From Allolobophora icterica (Eukaryota > Annelida > Clitellata > Crassiclitellata > Lumbricidae), in contig OY744613.1 of assembly GCA_963556255.1 (NCBI GenBank), positions 48,194,746 through 48,258,745 on the forward strand: a stretch of DNA of 64,000 nt. Direction: 5' to 3'. Made by a program: the position numbers and the translations under genes. Positions within the stretch are counted from its first letter, which is position 1. Every line of letters starts with the position of its first letter. Positions 9,645-20,699 of this stretch are shown here, piece after piece. The notes beneath the pieces were generated by a model that saw nothing but the letters and a program-made list of their open reading frames with translations, was not told the DNA's origin and searched no databases.

Positions 9645-11640
9645 CTAAGGAAGGTAGTTTAAAAGCTTAAAAACAAATAATTCCACAAATGTGCTTTTCG
9701 GTGGATTTTCAGAATAGTGATGCTGACAATGTTCCATAAAATCCTGTTCAATTTCAAACATTCTATCACACATTCCACAACCAAAAGATCTGAAGATGAA
9801 ATGATTTATGTCAGCAGTATTTATCGAATGATGAGCGTCCATTCGTTTTTCATCTGCACTGGACTTCTTATTCTGCTGAGATAAAACTCGTTGATTCGTT
9901 TCAATCACTGACAACTCTGAGTTTCTCTTGGTCATGTTTGACACAAAGTTTTGACAAAATTCACTCTTCATATGCTTACTGAGATCACCGCTAAGCCGAA
10001 ACTGTCTATCACGTATATTACACCTGTAGGGTTTCTCTCCAGCGTGGGTTCTTGTATGGCGTTCCAAGTGGTGTTTCAGTGCAAATGACTTGTCACATAA
10101 ATTGCACATAATTATATGGTTTCTCTCCAGTATGAGTTTTTGTATGGGAATTAAGACGAATTAAGACTACTGCTTCGTGAAAATGATTTGTCACATAAAT
10201 TGCACTCATATGGTTTTTCTCCAGTATGGATTCTTGTATGGATATCGAAGGCGGATTTCTGTGTAAATGCTCTGTTACATAAATTGCACTTGTATGGTTT
10301 CTCTCCAGTGTGGGTTCTTCTGTGGCAATTCAGCTGAATCTTCTGTGCAAATGTTTTGTTACATAAACTGCACAGGTATGGTTTCTCTCCAGTGTGGGTT
10401 TTTGTATGGAGGTTTAGATGACATTTTTGTGAAAATGTTTTGCGACATAAATTGCACTCATATGGTTTTTCTCCAGCATGGCTTATTTTATGGTTATCCA
10501 AGGCGCATTTATATGTAAATGCTTTGTTACATAAAATGCACAGATATGGTTTCTCTCCAGTATGAGCTTTTGTATGGACTTTCAGATTGCATTTAACTGC
10601 AAATACTTTGTCGCACAAATTGCAAATATACGGTTTCTCTCCAGTGTGGGTTCTTCTGTGGCAATTCAGCTGAATCTTCTGTGCAAATGTTTTGTTACAT
10701 AAACTGCACAGGTATGGTTTCTCTCCAGTGTGGGTTTTTGTATGGAGTTTTAGATGACATTTTTGTGAAAATGTTTTGTGACATATATTGCACTCATATG
10801 GTTTTTCTCCAGCATGGCTCATTTTATGGTTATCCAAGGCGCATTTATATGTAAATGCTTTGTTACATAAAATGCACAGATATGGTTTCTCTCCAGTATG
10901 AGCTTTTGTATGGACTTTCAGATTGCATTTAACTGCAAATACTTTGTCACATACATTGCAAATATATGATTTCTCTCCAGTGTGGGTTCTTCTGTGAAGA
11001 TTCAGATAACTTTTCTGTGTAAATCTTTTGTCACATAAATTGCAGAGGTATGGCTTTTCTCCAGCATGGTTTCTTTTATGGCTATCCAAGCTGCATTTAT
11101 GGGCAAATGCTTTGTTACATAAATTGCATATGTATGGTTTCTCTCCAGTGTGGGTTCTTATGTGGCAATTCAGATTACTTTTTTGTGCAAATGCTTTGTG
11201 ACATAAATTGCATATATATGGTTTATTACTGATATGAGTTTTTCTATGAAAATTCAGATTCATTTTATGTGGAAATGTTTTGAGACAGATATTGTATTTG
11301 TATGTTTTTTTCCAGCATGGGTTGTGTTATGGCCAGCTCCATTTCGATGCAAATGCTTTGTAACATAAAATGCACATGTATGGTTTATCTCCAGAATGGG
11401 CTTTTGCATGGACTTTAAGATTACATTGATGAGTAAAGCTTTGCCACAAAAATGGCACTTATAGGGTTTTATTCCAGTGTGTATCGTAGTGTGCTTTCTG
11501 AGATCACCACTCTGCAAGTGCTTTGTGACATAAATTGCAGCTGTAGTGTTTTTTTCAGCATAGGTTCTTACATGAATTCTGAAGTCACAACTATATCCAT
11601 GTGTTTCCTTATCAGCTTCACGTTCCTGTAGTCTCTCTTG
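9645..11640 (-). pseudogene. ZNF-B: poly-C2H2 zinc-finger locus with several frame breaks
   Basis: The main uninterrupted part (11,263 down to 10,151) encodes about thirteen C2H2 fingers. Fingers 5-8 are an almost exact copy of 9-12 (see the separate repeat). Near 10,160 the 10-mer GTCTTAATTC is duplicated in tandem and shifts the frame; an extra four bases follow near 10,115. The correct frame resumes at 10,109 with one good finger, one damaged finger (CNIRD, Cys lost) and the shared tail (FGCGMCDRMFEIE, then EHCQHH), ending at 9,645. Upstream of 11,263 further fingers are recognisable up to about 11,640 but carry stops and shifts. Its paralogue is ZNF-E. The frame-broken state argues for a pseudogene, although a truncated finger protein could still be made. 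Confidence 0.8.
10281..10952 (-). repeat. Tandem duplication of a four-finger block
   Basis: Two consecutive 336-bp blocks (10,281-10,616 and 10,617-10,952) each encode four fingers with the helix regions AVKCNLKVH, TYKCALDNH, SQKCHLxLH and AQKIQLNCH. The copies differ at only a few bases. This indicates recent unequal exchange within the finger array of ZNF-B. Confidence 0.9.
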
Positions 11641-11679
11641 TTATTGTTGGTTCTTTCGTGCACCTTTAGATCTTTTTCA

Positions 11680-12020
11680 AAGAAAAACACATTAAAAAAC
11701 ATTTATTTATCATTGAGCTATATAAATGCAGGAATCTGTCTAAACTATTAGGTGTTTGAAAGGGGACGATGAATAAAAGTCCATTAAGCTACCCAGAGAG
11801 GCAGCTATGGGCATGGTGTGTTAGCAACTTCATCTTTCTTAGCCTCGGCATAGAATGGTGGGTGGTCAGTTATCTCCCTCACTGTCCCATATTCTCCCGT
11901 CAGTTGACTGGGTTATAGGGGGTATATGAGAAGCACCAATGTCGAAGGAAATTCTGATGGAATTTGAAGCACAGGCTGATAGTCCAACAAGTTAGCAACT
12001 AAACTAGATGCGCAGACATG
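11680..12020 (-). mobile_element. tRNA-derived SINE upstream of ZNF-B
   Basis: Read on the minus strand it starts with a tRNA-like head (TAGTTTAGTTGCTAAC as A box, CTTCAAATTCC as a weak B box) near 12,010-11,940. It continues through TTAGCCTCGGCATAGAA-type sequence to about 11,690. The same element in the same orientation sits upstream of ZNF-E (26.33-26.62 kb), so it was probably there before the B/E duplication. Confidence 0.6.
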
Positions 12021-12064
12021 TCTCTCCTCACCTAACAAACGTTTTTCCATGATTCCTCTTTATA

Positions 12065-12200
12065 GAATAATAATGATGACAATTTGACAATAACGAATAA
12101 TAATAATAATGATAATTGTAATGGTAATGATAACAACAACAAAAACAACAACGGCAACAACAAAACGAAAACAGCAACAACAACATTAAATTTACGTACC
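12065..12200. repeat. A-rich ATA/ACA low-complexity tract
   Basis: This is a run of AAT, AAC and GATAAT units. Asn/Thr-rich (plus) and Tyr/His-rich (minus) open frames across it are products of the simple sequence. Confidence 0.85.
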
Positions 12201-12535
12201 AGAAGTCAAGATTTTGCGAGATTGTATTACATTTGGTTAAATAAAATACTAATAATAAGAATAATAATAAGAATCTCGGCAAAAATATTACTGGTAATAA
12301 TAATCTGCAAACTCTTTTGAAATGCTATTCCCGATTTAGACCATTAGAATTCGCTGCTTCTTCTCGAGGACAGAGAAACTCCGTAAGCGACGGGAACAAT
12401 TCTAAAGGTATGTAGACCTTGTAAAAAGTAGTCAAATTTACATGAATCCACTGTAAGAGCGTTTTGATGGGTAACGAAATCATTATGTGGAATAAATATA
12501 TGTTTAACACTTTTAGCGACGAGCCCTATTGGTTT

Positions 12536-12743
12536 TAATAATAATAATAATCTTTATTATTTCAAACCGACAGACGCAGTAAGATTACATTGAAACATGA
12601 AAGTACAATCAATATCTTAATTAACACACGGTTTGGCAGCCATGCAAGGCGCCGGCCTAGAGGGGGGTTACGGGAGTCGAACCGCGTACCTTATATGCTC
12701 TCCTGGCCATGAGTGTTACCACTACTCTATCCCCCTCCCCACA
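12536..12743 (-). mobile_element. tRNA-derived SINE
   Basis: On the minus strand a tRNA-like head is visible: ATAGAGTAGTGGTAACACT (A box region) and GCGGTTCGACTCC (B box) about 50 bp further. The body ends in an (AAT)n tail at 12,536-12,555. It would be transcribed by RNA polymerase III. It is too long and poorly folded to be a functional tRNA gene. Confidence 0.75.
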
Positions 12744-12763
12744 GACGTTTTAGTAGACTCTCG

Positions 12764-13062
12764 GGGGTAGTTGCAGTAACGGGGTCGGTTTTAGCGGGAA
12801 ATATTTAGTATCTTTGGCAGTGCTGTAATTGGTCGCAGGAAAATGGCCGCTTAGAGTATAAGTCGGAGTCAATTTCTCAACCGTTATCTCTTATGCTACA
12901 CTTCTAATTAATTTAACATTTTCATCGTTGATCCCGCTTCTAGTTTTAGTTATATTTTAATCGTTAAACGGTAAATATGAAAGTGATCTCTTGGAATCTA
13001 TAGTCAGTGTATACGCGCCTGCATTTAGCGATACCAACCGACCCCGTTACTGCAACTACGCC
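12764..13062. mobile_element. Fold-back element F9
   Basis: The left end GGGGTAGTTGCAGTAACGGG and the right end in reverse (GGCGTAGTTGCAGTAACGGG) share GTAGTTGCAGTAACGGGGTC. The target-site duplication GACTCTCG lies at 12,756-12,763 and 13,063-13,070. The middle holds one 'CTTCTAGTTTTAGT' core unit of the F family. It is 299 bp long and non-coding. Confidence 0.8.
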
Positions 13063-13369
13063 GACTCTCGTCATCAAAGTGTTAAATAGTAAGTTAATGG
13101 ACTAATTTATCTTACCTTTATGACTAAAATAACGAACTGCGAAATAACAAAGCGTTGCCTTCTGAAACGCGAGTTTAAACTGGCGCTTAAGCGTGTGGAA
13201 AATGGCGTTGAATATAGTAAAAGAGTTCAAATTACGTGATGCATAAGCATTAAATTTTATTCTGCCCTCTTGTGACTGGTGATGGTTTTCGCGTACATTA
13301 TGAAATCATTGTTACACTGTAAAATGTAGCTAGGAAGACGTAACAGTGGCCTCGTTTATATATGTTACA

Positions 13370-13430
13370 GGGAATGTGTATTTTCAGGGAATATGTATAT
13401 TCCCTGAAAATTTCAGGGAATGTGTATAGA
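13370..13430. repeat. CAGGGAAT short direct and inverted repeats
   Basis: TTTCAGGGAATRTGTAT occurs three times, with one inverted unit (ATTCCCTGAAA) between them, which allows a small hairpin. The function is unknown. Confidence 0.7.
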
Positions 13431-13543
13431 AATACAGTAAAACAGCCACTGCAAGCGGGTTTACGAATAAAACCACAGTAGTCCTATAATCTATAGGCCT
13501 ACATATAATATCCATAGAGCGTGTGTCTGTCGATAAACGGTAT

Positions 13544-13594
13544 ACGTCACAAACGGTTTCTTTTCTATTGTGAAACAGAAACCGTTTGTGACGT
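13544..13594. promoter_or_regulatory. 18-bp inverted repeat containing a CRE-type site
   Basis: Perfect arms ACGTCACAAACGGTTTCT (13,544-13,561) and its complement (13,577-13,594) are separated by 15 bp. The right arm and following bases contain TGACGTCA, the consensus CREB/ATF site, and the left arm holds a TACGTCAC half-site. It could be a regulatory element or the end of an uncharacterised hairpin repeat. No gene is seen next to it. Confidence 0.5.
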
Positions 13595-13675
13595 CAGTAC
13601 TGCGGTCTTGACGACGACGATCAGAGCATTTTAACCATAGATATAATAAACCACCAACGATACATAGCCTATAGG

Positions 13676-13679
<4 letters not shown>

Positions 13680-13745
<66 letters not shown>
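13680..13745. repeat. (TA)n microsatellite
   Basis: About 33 TA units with one AA interruption, immediately preceded by TAGGCCTA. Tyr/Ile alternating frames across it are not genes. Confidence 0.95.
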
Positions 13746-13749
<4 letters not shown>

Positions 13750-14167
13750 TGGCGTCATAATATGACGGGTAAATACTATAAGAGTGAATAAATAGAGCTC
13801 GTTTATTAACCGTAGGCCTATAGTGTCCATCGCATAGTCTGTGCATGCCTTGTAGTGATTAACTTTTAGTAAGCCAGGAATGAGAAGACAGTGAAGAAGT
13901 GATTATGTTAGGCCTATATAGGGCTTACGCACAGATCTATACGGTATTGTGTTGTATTCAGTATTTGCACACTCATGTAATTGAAACTGACCTCACACAA
14001 AAATCGAGCAGCTTCAGTTCAAAATTCTTATAAAACCATTTATAGTTTGGACAACCACTCTAGGCCTACGCCTGAAATACAGGAAGTGCTAAAACCACCA
14101 AAACTCGTGACTGATGCTGTGATATGGCGAATAGGCCTATGCTTAGCCCACGTCAGGCTGTTATGAC

Positions 14168-15116
14168 CAGACTTGTTGTCCTCGAGACCAAGGTCTTGGT
14201 CTCGAGTTCACTCGAGTTCGTTTTTAAAAGTCTTGGTCTTGGTCTTGAGACCAAAAGTCTTGGTCTTGGTCTTGAGGTTCAAAGTCTTGGTCTTGAGGTT
14301 CAAAGTCTTGGTCTTGTTTTTTCAAGACCAAGACCAAGACCGGCTGTCAGCATGAACAGTCATTTAACGAAACTCAAGAATTTAAAAATTTATCAAGGTA
14401 TAATTTTTATAAATTCATCAAGCCTGTTTGCATCATAGCCTACGACAAATAAATACGGATGGATACAAGTCTTGTTGGTCAGGAAAACCCATCGGCAGCA
14501 GCAATTAAGTTATGCTGTGTCTGGAAGCCTTGCCGAGACTTTTCCTGAAGCCAGACGGTCTGATAAACCATAGGAGGATTTAAAAAAGGCTCACGATTTG
14601 AATATTTAAACCCAGTGATAGAAAAGCTACTGCGTGTGCCAGCGACTTCAGCACCTGCAGAACGTATTTTTTCACATGGCGGGATTATTTTACGAGGCCC
14701 CCACAAGGCACGTCTTGGTCAGAAAATTTTGAACGAATTGCTTTTATAAAATAGAAAAGGCATTCCGATTAACATTTTCCATGACGAACATTTGTCAATA
14801 CGAATTTGGAATTCTCTGCAGTCTGCATTTAAAGTTAATTTGCCTGAATAAAGTAAACGACTCACGTTTTCATTAAAATAGCGAGTAGTCCGACTTCACA
14901 ATTTTTTGTTAGGAAAAGAAGTCTTCGCCAGAATGTAATTTTTATGTCTTGGTCTCGGTCTTGGTCTTGAGGTTCAAAGTCTTGGACTTGGTCTTGGTTT
15001 CGAGGCTCAATGTCTTGGTCTTGGTCTCGAAGTTCAAAGTCTTGATCTTGGTCTTGGTCTCGAGGTTCAAAGTCTTGGTCTTGGTCTTGAGGCTTAAGGT
15101 CTTGACAACAAGACTG
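14168..15116 (+). mobile_element. hAT transposon remnant with GGTCTTG-type subterminal arrays
   Basis: The ends are CAGACTTGTTGTC and, in reverse, CAGTCTTGTTGTC, flanked by the 8-bp duplication GTTATGAC (14,160-14,167 and 15,117-15,124). Both subterminal regions are packed with GTCTTGGTCTTG units in the same orientation. Around 14,594-14,750 one frame encodes VPATSAPAERIFSHGG followed by a GQKILNELL-like string, the hallmark of the C-terminal dimerisation domain of hAT transposases. Everything upstream of that domain is missing or decayed, so it is non-autonomous. Confidence 0.85.
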
Positions 15117-15124
15117 GTTATGAC

Positions 15125-15585
15125 CTTTCCTAGTGTTTGCGTTATGCCTCTCCTGGTGAAAATTCTTTGGATGCACAATGTCATGTATACACGTTCACTG
15201 AATCGTTTATTAAGCCTGGCAGTATAAGTTGCGTTGCTGACCTTCCATGCACATAGGCCCATTTTCTCAGAAAGTCACGTTGTGGAAGAAGAAAGAGAAA
15301 GCAACAAAATTTCTAAGACATAAAACATGTTATAATTTTAGTGTTTTTAGGTTCAACGAGTCAGTTGAGTTTCGAATTGAGAAGTAACGTAAATTAAATT
15401 AACGAAGACGTTATTATTCCTCAAGAAACGAGAGCAAAAAAATGAAAGAATAGTAATGCACGTTTAGCGATACCCTATGTAGTGCCGACCCTGATCTATT
15501 TTCGATGAATTTGCTTAGCAATAGGATTCATCGCTGCTGCCCGTTTGAATGGAGGCCATGCTATTCGTTGGCCCAGTTAGCAATA
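15125..15585. other. No recognised feature
   Basis: This AT-rich stretch between two transposons has no open frame worth reporting. Confidence 0.5.
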
Positions 15586-15593
15586 CATCGGTA

Positions 15594-15966
15594 CCGGTAA
15601 TAAATTCGTCTAGAGACTTTTCGTCTACAGAAATTTAGCTGAGCGACATTTCGCCCACTATGACTTTTCGTCTAAAACTTAAACTAGAAGCTGGTACATG
15701 TAGAACGATGAAAATGAAGTAAAACTAGAAGCAGGAAGAACGATGAAAATAGAGGTCAAATAATTATAAGCTGGATGAGCGATTAAAACGTGTCATATTA
15801 AAACTTAAACTAGACTACAAGCTGGAAGCATGATGTAAATATAGGTACACTAGAAGCTGGAGCGATGAAAATGAACTAAAACTAAAAGCTGGAAGAACGA
15901 GGTTCCACAACATTATTCGTCTGTAGGCCTACACGAAACGTTATGGTAGACGAAATGTCGTAGAAC
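15594..15966. mobile_element. Fold-back element F4
   Basis: The flanks repeat CATCGGTA (15,586-15,593 and 15,967-15,974). The arms carry variants of a TTTCGTCTA phrase; the right arm in reverse reads ACGACATTTCGTCTACC. The interior consists of at least six 'ACTAGAAGCTGGA' core units. It is non-coding. The core is shared with F2, F3 and F7-F9, but the arms are different. Confidence 0.75.
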
Positions 15967-15979
15967 CATCGGTAAGAGC

Positions 15980-16360
15980 CAGGGCTGTAGTGGTAAAATG
16001 TGAGGTGAGTAGCCTATACGCTACCGGTGACCATGCAGCGGCGTAAAAAATATTTGAAGACCTGTTTTTAGGAATTCGTCTAAGAAAAATTTCAGACTTT
16101 TCACAAATTCCCTTCAAATTTTCAGACTTTTTACGATTTCGTCTCTGAAAAAGTTGATGACCTTTTTTTAGTCATTCGCCCTAAAAACCTCAAAAAACCT
16201 GTCAAAACCTCTCTTCTTCCTCCAAATTTCATTACTCAGGTCTCTACAGAGGTAAGTATACGCTGTATAGCCGCGTATACCCTCGTCTAGAGCGCTGAGT
16301 ATACGCTCTCAAAGTTCGCTAGAGGTGAGTATACGCTGTATACCCTCGACTACAGCCCTG
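15980..16360. mobile_element. hAT-type MITE, CAGGGCTGTAGT family, copy 1
   Basis: The inverted ends CAGGGCTGTAGT are flanked by the 8-bp duplication GTAAGAGC (15,972-15,979 and 16,361-16,368). Subterminal AGTATACGC motifs repeat. Copies 2 and 3 are at 32,727-32,957 and 35,072-35,430. No transposase is present. Compared with copy 3 it contains an extra GCCTA at 16,010-16,016. Confidence 0.85.
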
Positions 16361-16510
16361 GTAAGAGCGTAGGCTGCGTCCCACAATCCTGTTTGTAAGA
16401 TAATTAAATATCGGGCTAGCACGGCCCGTACACGATGACCATAAATGGCGTGGCGCCTATTCAGACAGCAGCGGTGGTGAAGGATATCACCCGATCAATT
16501 CACTTGAAGA

Positions 16511-17216
16511 CATAGGCGTAGACTCTGCGGGGTCAGCCGGGGCACGTGCCCCCAATAATTGAGGATCCGGGGCAATGCCCCCCAAAAATCGAGAGGAGAA
16601 TTTCTTCAAATATTAAAATATTATGTTTCAATACAGACAAATTTCTTCAGAAACAGAAAAACAGAGACACAGAACTGAAATACTATTAGAAATCCATAAT
16701 GGAAACAAAGATTTATTTTTATCTTCAATATCTTCAATGTGAAACAAATTTACATGTAAACAAAACACCCATTTCATACGCATTAACGTAACACCGGAAG
16801 CCTTTGCTGACTGTTCAGACGTGAAAAAACCTTTTTCGGATTTTGCTTTAAACAACAACAAAAAGAAAACCATAAAATTTGTTTTTGTTTAAAAAAATAA
16901 ATTTCTTATTTTGTACAAGTTATTTTAATAGCATTGATTAAATGATTTTAAATTTTCGGAAATCGCAACTGAATTTACTGAGTTGGAGCTCTTGTTCATG
17001 CCATTTTTCATGATTTTTATGATCCGAAATCAGAAAAACTTAAAAACAACCAAAACAACAAAAACAATAAAACCAAAAAAACCGAAAAAACAACAAAAAA
17101 CAACGTTTCATCTTGAAAAACTTTTTTGCACATCTGGTCCAGACCTCATGCCCTACCAATATTTTGCCCCACCAATATTTTGCCCCACCAATATTTTGGA
17201 CAAGTTTACGCCAGTG
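16511..17216. mobile_element. hAT-type element, CATAGGCGTA family, copy 1
   Basis: The left end CATAGGCGTAGACT and the right end in reverse CACTGGCGTAAACTTGTCC form inverted repeats. CTTGAAGA is duplicated at 16,503-16,510 and 17,217-17,224. Near the right end CACCAATATTTTGCCC repeats. The A-rich interior holds no recognisable transposase. A 130-bp relative lies at 49,733-49,862. Confidence 0.8.
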
Positions 17217-17651
17217 CTTGAAGATGAGCAGGGTCGAGGCCATATACGGTCGCTATAGAAAAACGCGTCCATTTACATTTACTTTTTACGGTTTCCCATT
17301 GCTGGAATGGACAACGAAGGGTCTTGTGTCCCTGGGTATGGCTTTAAACTGCATCCGGTTACTGATCAACCTTAAAATTCTAGAACCATGGGTAGCAGCG
17401 TGGCTCTTTTCGATTTCTGGCGGAAGAGGTGCTTGAAGCGCTCAACGGTAGGCGTCGAGTTATGATGAGGCGCATGCTAGGTTCAACCTGGTACAACGGC
17501 GAATCAACTGCTGGACTGACAAGAGATTGGGGCGCTCAGTTAGTCTTATAACTCCCCATACAGCATGAATGGATAAAGCAAAAAGCAATCAATACTGGCT
17601 CGGACGTCGCCCAGGATAAAAAGGTCCGCGGCATCCATTGCAGAAGCCAGG

Positions 17652-18131
17652 ATGGGTGTCGACAAGTGTGCTACTGACTCCCTGTCGTCGGCGTTGTCAC
17701 CATCGTCGACGCCGTCATCATTAATAACAATCAACAAAACAGAAAAAGCAGATATGCATCAAATGAATGGCAGACGTTGTGCAAGAATAGGACAATGGAA
17801 TGTGAGAGGACTGAACTCACTTGGCAAATTATCGATACTCGGCAACGAGCTAGTGAGGCTAAACATCAGCATGTGCGAACTATCGGAAACCAAATGGACG
17901 GGCACTGGACACTTTAAGACGTTGGATGGGCATACAGTGCTTTTTTCGGGTGGGGCAGAGCGTGAACATCATGGAGTTGCCATCTGGATTAACAAGAGTA
18001 CTGCCACATGTTTAACATCTTACAACCCAGTGAGTAGTAGAGTAATAGCAGCCACGTTTGCTTCTAAGCCTAGAGACATAGGCCCTAACTATGTTACAAT
18101 GCTATGCACCAACTGCGGACAAGTCAGATGA
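17652..18131 (+). pseudogene. RTE-type LINE, 5' part of ORF (endonuclease start)
   Basis: The frame reads into the apurinic-like endonuclease start (RIGQWNVRGLN, LSETKWTGTG, HHGVAIW), typical of the RTE clade proteins often labelled craniofacial development protein 2-like. It stops at 18,131 because the frame changes around 18,090-18,110. The rest continues in the other frame from 18,091. The true 5' end of the element is not identifiable; sequence back to about 17,440 may belong to it. Confidence 0.85.
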
Positions 18132-20637
18132 GGAGGTACAGGAGTTTTACAAAGAGGTAAGGGATGTAATGGCAGCAACTCCCAGACGGAACATAGTTCT
18201 GATTACAGGCGATTTTAATGCGCGAGTTGGAGAGGATTCAGTGGAAGCAGATGTCCTTGGGAAATATGGACATGGTATAAGAAATGATAGGGGTCAGACA
18301 TTGGTAGACTTCTGTGCGGAGCATAAATTGGTTATAACCAATACATTCTTCCGACTACATAACAGACATAGATATACCTGGAAGAGCCCAGATGGAGTTA
18401 CCAGAACACAGATTGACTACATATTAATTAATAAACAATGGAAACATTCAGTTAATAATGCACGTACATGTCTAGGCGCGGACTGTGACACTGATCACAA
18501 TCTGGTGATGTTGACGTTACAGCTGAGGTTTAAAAGGAAACGAATCGATAAACCTATGCTGCTAGATCTGGAGAAACTTGGTAGTCAGGAGATAAGGCAA
18601 CAATACCAACTTGAGGTGACCAATAGGTTCGAAGAATTGGAGAGAGTTACTGAACCGCATACACCGGACGAACTATGGCAACAGCTGAAAGACATCACAC
18701 TAGGTGCTGCCAGTGCGATATTGCAAAAGAACAGCAATAAGCACAAATGCTGGATCGCTAGTGACACTTTTGAGATGATAGAAAAGAAGCGTGAAGCAAA
18801 AACAAGCTCTCCAGGCGAGTACAAAAAACTACGAAGTCAGGTGCAAGGGATGCTGCGTAGGGACAAACAAGCGGAATTGGAGACGTTGTGCAGTGAGCTG
18901 GAGGAAAACTCAAAAAGAGGCAATAGCAGGCCCGTCTTCCAAGCCGTGAAGAGACTCACCAAGCTGTTCGTACCGCGTATCACAGCCATTAAAGACAATA
19001 CAGGGATTAAACTTGTTGAACCAAAAAAGGTTAATGAAAGATGGAAAGAATACTGCGAGGAATTGTATGACGATGAAGATGAGAACGTAGAGATAGACGT
19101 TCAAGAAAGAGAACCACCGCCGTTGAAGGAAGAAATTAGACGGGCAATGTTAAAATCATCTATGCGAAAGGCACCAGGTCCAGATGCAATAGCTACTGAA
19201 TTATCTAGGTTCGGTGGAGAAATGACATTGTCAAAACTACATGATATATGTACGGAGGTGTGGGAGACGGGGGAATGGCCAGAGGAATGGACACAATCAA
19301 TCTTCATCCCGCTCTTTAAGAAGGGTGATCCACTTTATTGCGGAAATTACCGAACTATCGCACTAGTCTCACATGCTAGTAAGATCTTGCTACGAGTGAT
19401 CCTCGAGCGAATACAATCTAAGCTTGAAAGCGAGATCGCTCAGGAACAAGCTGGATTCAGACCTAGAAGGGGCACGCGAGATCAAATCGTAAACCTTCGA
19501 ATAATCTTGGAAAAAGCAACAGAAAGGAACCAATCACTGTACTTTTGTTTCATTGGCTTTACAAAAGCTTTCGACATGATACAGCATGATAAGCTCTGGC
19601 TAACAATGTTAGAAATGGGTTTTCCGCCTCAACTAGTCCAACTGTTGCAAAAACTATACAGAAAACAACATGCTGCTGTCAAGACAGACAGCCTCATGTC
19701 AACATGGTTCTGTGTTAAGAAAGGAGTGCGACAGGGATGCAACCTCTCTCCATGTTTGTTCAATATCCTAGGAGAACAAGTGATGCGGAAAGCACTGCAA
19801 GGATTTACCTGTGGATTTAGGATCGGGGGGAAAACCATCAACAATCTAAGATATGCTGACGACATTGTCTTATTGACTACATCACCAGAAGAATTACAAG
19901 AGTTGGTGTGCAGGGTTGAGGGAGCTGCAAACGAGTATAACATGAAGATTAATGCCACAAAGACAAAAGTAATGACGAATACCGATAAAGTACTTGAGAT
20001 CTGGGTGGTCGATGGTAGGCTGGAGCAGGTAGACTCTTTTGTCTATTTGGGAAGCAGAGTAAAGAAGGATGCAGACTGTAATGGCGAGGTGAAGTCAAGG
20101 TTAGCCATGGGTACAACGGTTATGATTAAGCTGGCAAAGTTGTGGAAAAACAAAGCAATCAGCACTAAGACCAAGCTACGTTTGATGAGAGCCTTGGTGT
20201 GGCCGGTGGCAACATACGGTTGCGAGGCCTGGACACTAAAGAAGAAAGAAGAAAGATACATCCAGGCTTTTGAGAACAAATGTATCAGGAAATTACTTCG
20301 AATTTCATGGACAGAAATGGTGACCACCGAACAAGTTTACAAACGGGCGAGGGTAAAGAGCGAGTTACTGGGTCATATCAAATCTCGAAAATTACGGTAC
20401 TTTGGACATGTTATGCGACAACCACAGGATAGCATCGAGAGTAGTGTGTTGACGGGTCTGGTGGAGGGAGTTCGTGGACGCGGGAGACCAAGAATCTGTT
20501 GGTTCGACAACATCATAACTTGGACTCGCCTTTCAGGAGCTGGTTTATTAAAAGTCGCAAAAGACAGAAAATGCTGGGCAGCGATAGTCCATTCATGCAG
20601 CCAACCGTCGCGAAGCGACGACGGCGGATTGACATGA
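18091..20637 (+). pseudogene. RTE-type LINE, endonuclease and reverse transcriptase
   Basis: The 848-residue frame contains the remainder of the endonuclease (GDFNARVG, DTDHNLVML) and a reverse transcriptase: KAPGPDAIATE at about residue 360, QAGFRPRRGTRDQ, motif A FIGFTKAFD near 487-495, GVRQGCNLSP, motif C YADDIV at 588-593, then the RTE C-terminal part (CEAWTLKK, LRYFGHVMR, GRGRPRICW). Motif A normally reads F-[IV]-D; here the metal-binding Asp is Gly (GGC at 19,555-19,557), which should abolish polymerisation. With the frame break at about 18.1 kb the copy is dead but young. It ends in a small hairpin (CGTCGC-GAA-GCGACG, 20,606-20,620) and three TGACA units (20,630-20,644). Confidence 0.93.
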
Positions 20638-20699
20638 CATGACATTGCTGGAATAAAATACATGTAATATAACTGGACCTATTTTGAAACTAGCGTTTA

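Noticed and set aside
12640..12740. Possible minus-strand tRNA gene
   Set aside because: Same reasoning: a tRNA-like head attached to a SINE body with an (AAT)n tail.
14124..15262. Overlapping open frames rich in Leu/Val or Gln/Asp
   Set aside because: They arise from GTCTTGGTCTTG arrays at the edges of the hAT element; the only real coding trace is the dimerisation motif near 14.6-14.75 kb in another frame.
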